Below are positions 33,085 to 43,649 of a stretch of 64,000 nucleotides of DNA, piece by piece (within the stretch, counting starts at the first letter, position 1; every line of letters starts with the position of its first letter). Made by a program: the position numbers and the translations under genes. Origin of the DNA: Peronospora farinosa (Eukaryota > Oomycota > Peronosporomycetes > Peronosporales > Peronosporaceae); assembly GCA_947646735.1 (NCBI GenBank), contig CANTFK010000035.1:293837-357836 (forward strand), written 5' to 3'. The notes under the pieces are model-generated. The model did not search any database and was not told the origin of the DNA. It saw nothing but the letters and a program-made list of their open reading frames with translations.

Positions 33085-33175
33085 TCCCCGTAGGAGACCG
33101 AGGTCTACCAACGAGGGAACGGTTCGACCAATGAGGGACCAGGTCTACCAATGAGGGATCAGGTCTACCTTCCAA
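33085..33175. repeat. short internal copy of the LTR minisatellite
   Basis: Four to five units of the CCAATGAGGGA/ACCAGGTCTA repeat inside element B, between chromodomain and aORF, away from the LTRs. Confidence 0.8.
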
Positions 33176-33189
33176 TGAACTTGCTACAG

Positions 33190-34825
33190 TCCATAGTTTT
33201 CATGGCTTTGCATAACTTCAAAGCGATTATGGCTTGTCTCCTGCGCTCGAAGTCTCGGAGTAAAGCTCCGCAATTCAGATCCACTTCATCCATTCACGAG
33301 GGGTCAGGGTTTCCCTTCCATTGCACGAAAAATTCTCGTTGTTGCCTTCCATACCGAGTTTTTTTTACCTGTGCGGCTCTCTAAAATTTCTTCGACTTCA
33401 TACTCGCCTTCCTCCAATTCCCGCGCCCAGCTGTCTTATGATAACAGACATTGTTCGAAGTCGACTCGATCTGCTCCATCCACTTTCAGCTCGCTGTTAT
33501 GTCGATCGGGGGACTCTATGACGGTCTTGAGCTTGGAGATGTGCACGATTGGGAATAGTCTGTATTCTCTACCTCGTTATTCCAAACGTACTGCATGATC
33601 TCCGACTAGTTCTCAAACTCGGAACGGTCCGTGCCATAGGTGGGCCAATTTTTTGGCATACCCTTCTTTCACCCGGTCTAAGTATAGCATACCCGGGCCC
33701 CTGGCTGAATTTCGTGGCCGACTACCCCTTCATTTTGTGCTTGCACTCGAGCCTGACTAGCCGCCCGTAAATTCTCGTTGACTTGGTCTCTTGCTCGCTG
33801 ATAGTGACTATGAATTTGATATCTCCATCTCCGAGGTCCTGATTCTCGATGTCGAGTGTTTACCACCGGTAACATAGTCTCAAGAGTGGTCCTAGCATCC
33901 CATCCATGTACCAGATAGAACGGTGTTTCCTCCCGTACTCTGTCTTGAGCCGTGTTTAACGAGAACGTTAAACGTTCCGCGTATTCATACCAGTCTAGCT
34001 GTCTCACGTCGGCTACGTACATCTTGAGCGATCTTGTTAGAGTCTGGACCATTCTCTCGCAGTGCCGTTTGCTTGAGGTCGGTTGGCCATGGTCGCTCTC
34101 TGATGTTGACCCACCATACGGCTGAAAGCTCGGAAGAAGTCCGACATAAACCCCGGTTCCCGATCGTGACGGATCGTCTCACTGGCGCCAAAACGGCGGA
34201 AAACGTATTCTTTATACCCCTCAGCTACTGTCTGGGCTGTCCGTGACGCACTTGCTTTAGCCATCACATAACCTGTGAACAGGTCGACCCAGATCAATAG
34301 TTTCGTATTCCCTTTATACGAGTTGGGGAGAGATGGTATGTGGTCCATCGCGATAATTTGGAAGGGGTAAGTCGCTTCAACATTCCCCGGAGACTTCCCT
34401 TGTAAAGTGGGCCTCCCTTTTCCAGTCTTACAATCCATGCACTGACCCACATATTTCTGGACACTCCGGAATAGACCCCTCCAATGACAATATCGTCGAA
34501 TCCGATGATAGGTACGTCCGATTCCCTGATGGCCGCCTTCCAAACTCGTATGATAGTGATGGAGGATGTCGGCTTGGAGACTCTCAGGTATTACCAATCT
34601 GGCAGTTATGTCTCGGTCGTCTCCCTTGATTCTCTGGCCGGGGCAGTACACCAGCAGTCCCTCTTCACTTATCTCGTAGTCTCCCGACATTTTGCTGCAG
34701 GTTCTGGCCGATTTCACTGACAAGTATTTCCAGTCTCCCTTCAAATATGCCTTCAACTCGCGTACCCAGCTCTCCTCTTCTTGTGCATCTCGGATCCTAT
34801 CCACCCGATTTTTGTTGTACCACAT
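33190..34825 (-). pseudogene. element B integrase and chromodomain
   Basis: Zinc HHCC region (HHYHTSLEGGHQG ... CMDCKTGKGRP), catalytic core with DHIPSLPNSYKGNTKLLIWVD, IRHDREPGFMSDFF and the glutamate region (QANGTA, then frameshift near 34050). The C-terminal part is 33678-34052. Further down the frame is broken, but a chromodomain end (EFFVQWKGNPDPS, DEVDLNCGALLRDFERR) is readable around 33200-33350. A chromodomain at the integrase end targets insertion to chromatin in chromoviruses. Confidence 0.85.
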
Positions 34826-35420
34826 CTTCTTGCATGACCTCTCCAGATATTCTGACGGGGACCCGTGATCTCGTCACCGCAGATACCTTGACCGACTGAC
34901 CCCGGTCTCTAGGGACTAACACCTCTGGCAGCCGATTGATTGTTTCTAGACCTGACCACTCTCCTCTTGGTATCGACTCGACCCCTTGCTGCTGATGTAA
35001 AGCCGCGCTGGCCAACTGGTCTGCGCTCTGATTCCAGTCTCGTTTCACATGTAAGACTGCATGGGAGGGGCACGACTGGAGCTTACTCAACGCCTTGGCC
35101 TCTAGTGGAGATAAACCTGAAGCCTTGCATTCAATCTCTCCACGCATCTGCCTTATAACCAAATTGGAGTCTTCACAAATAATCAAACGCCGTCGCTCCA
35201 TTGGCTCCAACAGGTCAAAGCCCAGTAACATGCCCTCATATTCAGCTTCATTCACTGTAGACTTGTCGAGATATTCGATGTAGCTGCGACTATAGTCCAT
35301 GCAGGAAGTCTCCACACAATAGCGCTGCAGGCAACTCCTCCTTGATTCACCCGGACCGACCCATCGAAACTCATCACATACAGTTCTTCATTTAGTTCCA
35401 CTGTGGGCGTCGGTAGGTTG
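34797..35420 (-). pseudogene. element B second, archaeal-type RNase H
   Basis: After the ordinary retrotransposon RNase H a second RNase H follows. All four acidic positions can be seen across one frameshift: SFDGSVR (Asp), NEAEYEG (Glu), CEDSNLVIRQ (Asp) and NQSADQLAS (Asp). A duplicated RNase H of this type is known from plant Tat and some oomycete gypsy elements. Confidence 0.8.
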
Positions 35421-37260
35421 GCCACTTGCCTGGACTGCTTCTTGGGAGCAATTGACGACAAAATTGAGTCGACATTCTCTCGAGGCGTGATGCTGGCAGC
35501 TAACGCCCCCAGTACCTGGTCCTCGCCTTTCTTGCATTTCACAATCTCCAAAGTCCACTGTGACAAAAGAGCGGCCCAATTTCCCAAGCGACCTTGCAAC
35601 CCCGAAGACTTCACTAGCCAGGCTAGTGTTGAATGTCTCGTCAGAACCTTGAGGGGTCGGGTGACCAACATCGTGAAGTAAGTCTCCAATATTCGTAACA
35701 ACGCCAGCACTTCCTTTTCCACTGTGCTATAGTTCAACTCGTTTGACTTGAGGGTTCGGCTCGTAAACATTACCGGCATGTACAGGCCGTCGTAATTCTG
35801 CACCAACGACGCCGAGATGGCCCAATCACTTGCGTAGACAATGATGACCGCCTCTCTAGCCGGGTTGAAATGTCGTAGGATGGGCGCCATAGCAATCTTG
35901 TTCTTGAGCATGGAAAACGCTACTTGTACCTTAGACCATTTTTCTTCGTCGTCTTCCTGGGCCGCCACGTCATCGTTAGCCTTCAATTGCATCTCCAAGC
36001 GTGAAAATCCACCTCTCTCAGTTCATAAAGGATTGACGGGTTAACGGCATATTCTTCGATGTATCTGCTGTAGTAATTTAGGCTTCCTAGAAAGGATTGC
36101 ATAGCCTTCAGCGTTGTCGGTAGAGGTAGGTCGACCAAAGACTGAAGATCTTTTGGGTGGGCCTCTAGTCCCTCCTTGGAAACTCGATGTCCAAGATGCT
36201 CGACCTTCCGATACCCCTACGTACTCTTGACGGCACTGACCGACAAATTCCAATAGTCACACACGTCTAGTAGCCGCTCCACTTTTTCTGGCATAATACG
36301 TCCCACGATTCGGCAGGAACCAGTAAATTGTCAATGTATGATCGTCGACCCAATATCGAGGGACACGATTTTGCATCTGGTTCTCCTGTTGCGAACAAAT
36401 CCTCTGTTTCCTCTGTGGCCGCCCCTGGCGAAATCCGTAAGAATCCATATAACGCATTATCGAACAACCTTTGATATATCTGAGGCGCATTTTTAAGCCC
36501 AAAAGGCATCCGAAGCCATTCAAATAATTCCAGTGGCGTAACGAACGCCGAGATTAGTCTCGCCCTTTCGGTCATACTGACGACCCAAAAACCACTCGCC
36601 ATGTCAAGAGAACAGTACCACAAATCTCCGTCCAGGTCCTCCAGTAATTCGTTAATTAACGGCATCGGGTATACCATGAGCTGGGTAAGATCATTCACCA
36701 ACCGATAGTCGATACACAATCGAATATCGACCCCATTCTTCTTCACGATAATCACAATTGGGCTGGCCCATGGCGAGGTGGAAGGCTAAATAATCTTTGC
36801 CGATAACAGTCCCTTGATGAGGTCGGCTAACTTCTCTCTGAATTTGGGGGGCTACCTTCCGTACATGTTGCGCGACCGGTCTTGCGTTCCCCACATCGAT
36901 ATCGCATATCGCTCCTCGGGTGGCCGGGGGTAAGGCGTTACCTTTGCCCATCAGCAGATGTCGTTTCTTCCATATTATTTGTCGTAACCGGTCCTCCTCT
37001 TCAGGAGTATTTTCATCTGGATCAGGAATCTGTATATCTTCCAATTCAATACCTTTGGATGAGGGGTCCACTTCCGATATGACCGCCCATCCTTGTTTTA
37101 TGTCCTCGTCCCAAAGTTCTCCACTCTCGAAAGAACACACCTGGTCATCTGCCTGTAAAAAGTCTACCAGTTTGGCTTCCCTCTCATCGGTAGTGATCAC
37201 TGCAGGTAGGTCTTCTTTAGATACACTCCGTTCCTGGATAGACCCCTCTTGCCAATTCAC
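35252..37260 (-). pseudogene. element B reverse transcriptase and first RNase H
   Basis: RT pieces: DIRLCIDYRLVNDLTQ, LDMASGFWVV and LFEWLRMPFGLKNAPQIYQR (36267-36755). The catalytic box reads YIDNLLVP, with the second Asp of YxDD changed to Asn. RNase H (35252-35998) has APILRHFNP, VYASDWAISASLVQ, SRTLKSNELNYSTVEKEVLA and a connection region to the second RNase H. Several frameshifts (near 36270, 36740, 36000). Confidence 0.85.
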
Positions 37261-37281
37261 CCTCTCTTCGCACGGTTGTTC

Positions 37282-38358
37282 TTATCTGTCGGGTACCGGT
37301 TGATGCGTTGTATTCATCATTGGGGTTGGGTCCTGCGGTCGCTGTAAGATGTGTGACGGAGTCTTATACTCTGGTCTCTCCACTAGTGGCCCCTCTTCCT
37401 CTTCCGTTGGGTCGACCTGATGGTCGACTTGGTCAGTGGTAGATTCGTAGGCCAGATTTAGCCATTCCGCATATCTTCGAGAGCCTACCGAGACAAACCC
37501 TGGCGTTCTCGTAACTTGATCCCTGGTCAACCACATACCTACCTTGGTATCTTCGTGCAATGTTAAGGGGCGAGGGCTGACATTGGTTATCTTCAAAATC
37601 GGTCGACGCCCTATCCCTTGTATCATGGTGGTCACCCATCGTTCGCCTCTCGTGACCCACAATTTCCACTGTCCTGAGGTCGACCTTTTGAGAGGCACTT
37701 CCGTACATCCTCCAAAAGATATCTGTACATATTGACCCAGTTTCACATCCGATACTCGAGTATTGTAAAGCGTTCTTCGCCCGGTCAATTGAACTCGAAC
37801 TTCATCGTGGAGACAGAGGGTCCCGTATGCCAAGTCTAACCGGATACCGGCTGGGACCATGAAGTCCATCCCCAAAATTGCATCCTGGCCTACCATAGGG
37901 CCTACCAACACTTCAAAGATGTACACCAAGTTCCCGTTCAGAGTGACCTTGATGCGAGTGCGCCCCGCCGTAGTATATACGGATTCCCAAATACCAATGC
38001 ATTCTTGGCTTTCAATTTCATCAATTTGGCAACCTACCTTACGAGCAAAGGCGATATCCAGAATGGATATCTCGGCACCAGTATCGAACAACAAATTTGC
38101 ATGGTCGTTGTTGACCTTTCCAGAGGCTTTCGCTTGCCTGAACCATTTAGTAGGGGCGTGGTATTTCCAGTACCCCCTAGACTCGCCTGGCAATAAGTAC
38201 AACTTCATTACTGAACTTTCTCGAACAAAATTATTAGGTTCATTCAAAGAAGCAACATGGACCACAGGGTAATTTCCAATCTTCGATATATTTCCAATCT
38301 TAACTGGCATACCCATCTCCTCCTTGGGCTGTTTTCCACATATGCAAAGATACAACAA
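37282..38358 (-). pseudogene. element B retropepsin domain
   Basis: One open frame of 358 codons. The aspartic protease active site is LLFDTGAEISIL and the hydrophobic flap/second motif is DAILGMDFMVPAGIRLD. It is separated from gag and RT by stops, so it is part of a broken polyprotein. Confidence 0.85.
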
Positions 38359-38359
38359 T

Positions 38360-40898
38360 TAGAACGCTCGGCTCGTTCCAGATTCAAACCTGGAGAGCTT
38401 CCTAATTAGCCATCTTCTCGGGTTTCTCCGGGAACATTCCTTCATGCTTGGCCGGGTTATACTATTGACGGAACAAATTGTAGAACTCCTCCATCTGGCA
38501 CTTCTTAATCTAGTGAATCTCTCCACAACCCCGGCATACAAACAGGCAACGATCTGATGGATGACCCTTCCTTCCACAGCGGTCGCAGGTCAATCTTTTC
38601 CAGCAATTCAGATCTCCATGTTTCTTGGACCTGCAATAAGCACATCTCGTATTTGGGGTCGCTGATGACGGGCCGGGTCGCTGGTCCACTGCCTGGTGAT
38701 GTTGGTCGGCCTCCCTGGTCGGTAGATTCTTTGGGAACCTCACACCTGGGTCCCTCTTGCTTCCTTCTCCATAAGGTAGACTCGTCTTTAATCTCCTTCT
38801 TTCTCCGAAGAATCTGAGCTGAAGTCTCCAGAGCTCGAGTCTTCCAGGGGCGCTGTACTGCATGTATGGAGCGGCGATTCATATCTCTTGGTCTGTCTGG
38901 TAGCGCAGGTGCCTTCTAACGAAACTTTTTTGACCCAAACAACATCTTACCTCGCCGTGTCTTAGTCCGCTGACATGCTGTCAATACTTCCTCCAATTAT
39001 TCCACGTCCGCCAGACGCAACATAGTCAATTTTTCTGCTAGCTCCGGGTCGTCCACCGTCAAAATGTAGTGATCGACATGATCCTTTGAACCTTGGGCGA
39101 CCCATCCTTAATCTTCATCTTCGCCCTGAGTCCAAGCACATTCAGGCGGTACAGATAATCCAGCGGGGTCTCTTCCGACCTTTTCTTCGCATGGTAGTAC
39201 TGGCGGGGCGGTACCCCCGTGCCACAGAACCGAATCATGAACTCTTGGATTAGGTCCTTCCAGTTTCCTCGGACTGAGCGACCCAGTTGACGGTACCAAT
39301 TTTGTGCCGGTCCAGTCAGCAACCCTACAAAAACGAGACATCGTTCGTCATCTGGTGCTTGGTCTCTTATAAATGCTGTCTTGACCGTCGATACCCAGCT
39401 GCGCGCTCTGTTTTCGTCTTGGTCTCTTCCAAGAAATTTTTAAGATCCGAGGTCGCCGAGAGTTTAATGCGAGGGACCATATTTGGTATCTGTCCCAACG
39501 CTGCGTTCGCCATCATCGACTGAGGTCCCCTTATATCCATGTTGTCAGGGTCGAACTCACAGGAACCGACGGATTCCATGTCGACGTCGGTCATCGTGTG
39601 ACCTCTTGGCATTTGTATGCCTGGATGCTGGTCATGGTGAGCGGTCGTCCTTTGCGCCTCTGGTTTCCTCCTGCTACACTCCCGTTAGGGTGTGCCCGCG
39701 GTACTTGGTGTTCATTCAAAAAATTTGCCATCGCCGCGTCGAAGAGGGTCTACAGATCACCTACCGGGTAGGTAGGCCCTTCCCCCCAGCATTTTCGTCA
39801 CGGGGCAGAGCAAATTCCAATTTTTTCTCTTGTTGATCTTCCATTGGCTGAAATCGGGATGATTTTCATTCTTGCCACGCGTATCCGTTTCGAGAACTCG
39901 TGGTTCCTGCTCCGCGCTGCGCGCTCGGGCCTGGAGCAGCGCCGCCCCAGTAGGGCCTAGGGGCATCCTAGTGGCCGATTTAGTCGAGGACGATCCTGGG
40001 GACCATGGGGCTGCTGCCATTTGGCCGCTTGACGTTAGGTGTTAAGATGGGCGTTGATTTGCTCCTGAGTGGCCGGCGACTCCGTACATGTGAGGATCCA
40101 CCGTGATGTCTTGAAGCGTCATCTAGCTGTCCTTGGAACGTGTCTGTGTGAATGGCGTCAGAGGTGGGTGTTCCTTTGATGGCGTGGTACCAGCTAGGAT
40201 CGACAGACCCTTGTGTATATGCTTTAACGCCTTTTTAATTCTGTCGAATCCCAGGGACAGCAGGTCGTCCGGGTCGAACCGCTCTGCGGCCATGTTCGCT
40301 TTCCGAAGAAGGGTGACCAGCGCAGTGATCGCGTCCGTGACGGTTTGCAGCCGTGGTAGGGTCGACACCGGCCCAGTATGTTGACCCAGCTGCCGAATCT
40401 CCAGGGTCTTCGCGACGGGGTCGCTCTCCAGAAACGCGTTCAGCTTGCGTTGGTGGTAGGCTCTCGTGAAGTCAGCGTCCGACCATGATGCCGGTCCTGA
40501 CTTCTCGGGGCACATCCACTTGGTGTTTCAGGGCGCCTTCATCCGGAACTTTGTCGTCTTGGACTGCGCGATCTTTGTTTTTTTTTGTTTTTTCGGGGAC
40601 CTTGGCCTCTCGGTTTTCACCTTCGGCTGATGGTCCTCTGGATCATGATAGGCATCATGACCCAAGGTGTCCTCTACGAGGAAATAGGGAGGGTATTTAG
40701 GTTTCTCTTCAATTAGTTGAACCTCGACCATGTTTACCGGGCCCCTCCCAAGGTCCGGTCGGCCCTTCGATCCTTTGTTTGTTTCTTCTTGAGTCACTGT
40801 CGATCGGTCTTCCAGTGGCTCCTCGGTCTTGTGCTCCTTCTTGACATAAACATCTTTATCGTCTTGGGACTCGCCGTGAAATCCCGCGTCTTCCTAAG
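38360..40898 (-). pseudogene. element B gag
   Basis: Series of broken frames: acidic Pro/Lys-rich N-terminus (40528-40797), a helical part (40123-40515), 39757-40020, 39367-39612, the retrotransposon gag core (LTGPAQNWYRQL...WKDLIQEFMIRF, 39059-39322) and a double zinc knuckle (CAYCRSKKHGDLNC, CDRCGRKGHPSDRC, 38510-38863). Confidence 0.8.
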
Positions 40899-40916
40899 AT
40901 CCGGGCACGCGCACCA
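40899..40916 (-). promoter_or_regulatory. gypsy primer binding site
   Basis: Minus strand TGGTGCGCGTGCCCGGAT, one base after the LTR end. It is complementary to a tRNA 3' end ending ACGCGCACCA. The same site is seen at 10469-10486 and 59596-59613. tRNA identity not determined. Confidence 0.7.
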
Positions 40917-40917
40917 T

Positions 40918-42199
40918 TGTGGTGGAGTGGGTTCTCAAAATTGTATGATGAGACCCCAAACCACTCACTGTGCCGGACTGCCGACTGTCGGAGGGGGTAC
41001 CCCGATGCCGCGTATGGACCTTCTCTCACCTTGTGTGCCCGTCGGCTGGCGGGTTGCACTCTTCGGAGGACTTGGTGACGATGTAGATGTCTGCCTTGAG
41101 GGAGGTAGACCTGGGGGGGGCCTCGAGTGGATAAGCTTCACTCGGTGGGCCGGTAGGTGGCCACTCGATCGACCTTGTCGAGAGTGGACTTAAAGCCAAA
41201 GTCTTCAGGGAGATTGTCGTCCCTGGACTTTCCTTCTTGTTTCAGGGGTATTACCCACCTGACCTTTACGTTGCTCCCGGACCTTGAGGTGAGGGAGACC
41301 GCTTCCGATAGCGGGTCTTGGGGAGTGTTGCTACTCGAACGAGCTCACAGTCCAAATATATCCTGGAGCTCTATTCGCACTTGAACTTCGCTACACAACT
41401 GTCTTCGACGGGGGGCTAAAATATATCCCTTCCCGGAACAGTGAGTAGCTTAGAGCAAGTTCTTCTTGGGTGACGGAGTCGTGCCACGTAGATTGCAAAT
41501 TGAGTAGTATTTAATATAGTCCTATCCTTTTAACTCCTTTACTCTATCCTTGCCTGAAGATCTGATTCCTTGCGTCGACTGGTCTGATCCTTGTGTTAAC
41601 TGGTCAGGAGTGGCTGAACCCCGAGGGGCCGAGGTCGACCGACGAGGGATCCAGGTCGGCCAATGAGGGACCCAGGTCTACCAGCGAGGGGCCGAGGTCG
41701 ACCAATGAGGGACCGGGTCGACCAATGAGGGACTGAGTCTACCGACGAGGGACCCAGGTCAATAGACAAGGGGCCGAGGTCAACAGACAGGGGACCCAGG
41801 TCTACCAATGAGGGACCGGGTCTACCAATGAGGGACCGGGTCGACCAATGAGGGACCGGGTCTACCGATGAGGGACTGGGTCTACCGACGAGGAGCCGAG
41901 GTCTACCGACGAGGGACCCAGGTCGACCGATGAGGGACCCGTTCGACCAATGATGGACCGGTTCGACTAATGAGGGCCATGGTCGACTCCCTTCGGTACC
42001 GGTTAAACAGTACCCTGGTAATGACCTCTCCTTTGTTTGTCTTTCAAATTTTTAGCCAACGGTCGCTTCACTCCGAGGTTCCCTTTATCTACGGTCCCTT
42101 CTCTCTGGTGCGTGGTCCCTTCTCTAGTCCACGGCCCTTTGTCTCTTCAATTCAACTGGCCCCTGGGTTCTTCACAATTTAGAAAAGCACTTCACCACA
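40918..42199 (-). repeat. gypsy element B 5' LTR (1282 bp)
   Basis: Bordered by the primer site on the left and element C integrase on the right. Contains the CCAATGAGGGA minisatellite (about 41615-41980) and ends TGTGGTGAAGTGC on the minus strand. Confidence 0.85.
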
Positions 42200-42990
42200 A
42201 CCGCACATGATCGCGTACGAGGCGATACACCGTTTTACTTGATTCATGGTTGGGATCCGCGATCAACTTTGGAATCAAACCTACCTTTAGGGAGTATAAA
42301 CCGAGTGACCAAAACCTGCGACGATAGAGATATGACATACAACTTCAATATCAGCTTGCAAGATCGATTGTGAATGATCGACTAAAAAATCGCGATCCAA
42401 GATCGAGCCGACCATCATAATGCGGATCACGATCTACTGGATGTAAAACGTGTAAGTATGGCTCTATCTGGGTCGTGTCAAGATTGGATATGCTAGAAAT
42501 TTGGTCATATGTGGCATGGACCGTTTCGTGTGGCTGATAGATGTGGTGATCATGCGGTCCGGCTAAAAATCGCAGGTACGCCCTATCGGCTATTTCCGGT
42601 GGTCCATGCTTTAAAGCTGAAGTTGGTTATATTATTTTCAGAACTCCCGGCAACGCAATTAAATGTGTATGACAGTGGTCATGTGGATTTCGACGAAGCA
42701 TTACTGCCGGAAGACAGCTGGAAGAAAGGTTAAGAAGAAGGCGAATTTGAGGTGGAAAGAGTTTTAGACGTAAAGTCAAAGCGAGAAACACGTTACGAAT
42801 GAGTACAATGTCAATTTCTGGTACATTGGAAAGAATACAGCAATCCATCATGGGTGGACGAGGCCGATCTGAATTGTGGCGCGCTATTGGAAGAGTTTGA
42901 GCGCAAACGAGTCAGTCGAAGTCGGTTTGAGGTGATGCAGTCACACGAGAAAGGATCTCATGAGTAAGGGCGAACAGCCAATGAGAGAGG
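42200..42990 (+). pseudogene. element C integrase C-terminus and chromodomain
   Basis: Starts abruptly at the LTR border within integrase (AHDRVRGDTPFYLIHGWDPR). It continues with the C-terminal domain (MWHGPFRVADRCGDHAVRLKI) and chromodomain (GEFEVERVLDVKS...FLVHWKEY, NPSWVDEADLNCGALLEEFE, ending EVMQSHEKG). Several stops. The 5' four-fifths of element C are missing. Confidence 0.8.
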
Positions 42991-43649
42991 ATTGGGAAGA
43001 ATGTGTAAGAGGGCTACACGAACAGGTGGAAGGGAATAAATGTAAGTGAGATTTTGGATCGACGATTTTTGAATCGAAGATACCGATTCGGACCGAATGA
43101 TCAAAGAAAAGAGGAAGAGATGAAACGTGATCCAGGAGAATGAGGATGAAAGTATATGTAAGGATCATGATATGGAAATGACGACCTAAAGAATTAATCG
43201 ATCTCTACAAATTTGCCAGCTAGCCGAGGAATCAATGATCCGGGGTGATCCGCAGATCAAAGAGCGGAACTAATTCCTTCAAGGCTCTGTGGTGTTGTAC
43301 ATGGACAAGGCAGTGACTAAATTGGGTATGTTGGTCCGTCCTCCAGATAATTCGGATGTCACATCCAATTTTTACTTGTCCAGGGAAAGTGGAGAAACAA
43401 TGGATCCAACAACATATCCAGATCGCAATGGCCGTCAATTATACCTTGAAGAATTATCTGCAGAATTTCAATCCAATTATGACCAGATCGGGATCGTCGT
43501 TGTTTCCGCTCTTTGACGAATGTCGCTAAAGCTGAATCGGATCGACGCTGGGAAACCGTTATCGACAGAAAATGGGATGCTGCCTGCTGGTGACGATTAT
43601 TAAAATCGTAATACTGGCGAGTAGAGTCTTAAACCATCCAACACGCTGG
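42991..43649. other. decayed element C sequence
   Basis: Between chromodomain and the antisense ORF end. Only short frames (43289-43516) without recognised motifs; part of the element. Confidence 0.4.

Larger units (their letters stand above)
29715..42199 (-). mobile_element. Ty3/gypsy chromodomain element B with extra antisense ORF
   Basis: 12.5-kb element in minus orientation: 5' LTR 40918-42199, primer site 40899-40916, gag, protease, RT, RNase H, second RNase H, integrase, chromodomain (to about 33190), an opposite-strand ORF (31063-32790), a polypurine tract and 3' LTR 29715-30936. Both LTRs begin TGTGGTGAAG and end CTCCACCACA. All genes are broken by small indels. Flanking 5-mers (GGTTT on the left, ACCGC on the right) do not match, and the LTR outer ends differ, so this is probably a recombinant and not a simple insertion. 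Confidence 0.85.

Noticed and set aside
40861..40920. MVRVP... as conserved gag start peptide
   Set aside because: It is the translation of the tRNA primer binding site next to the LTR; conservation is due to priming.
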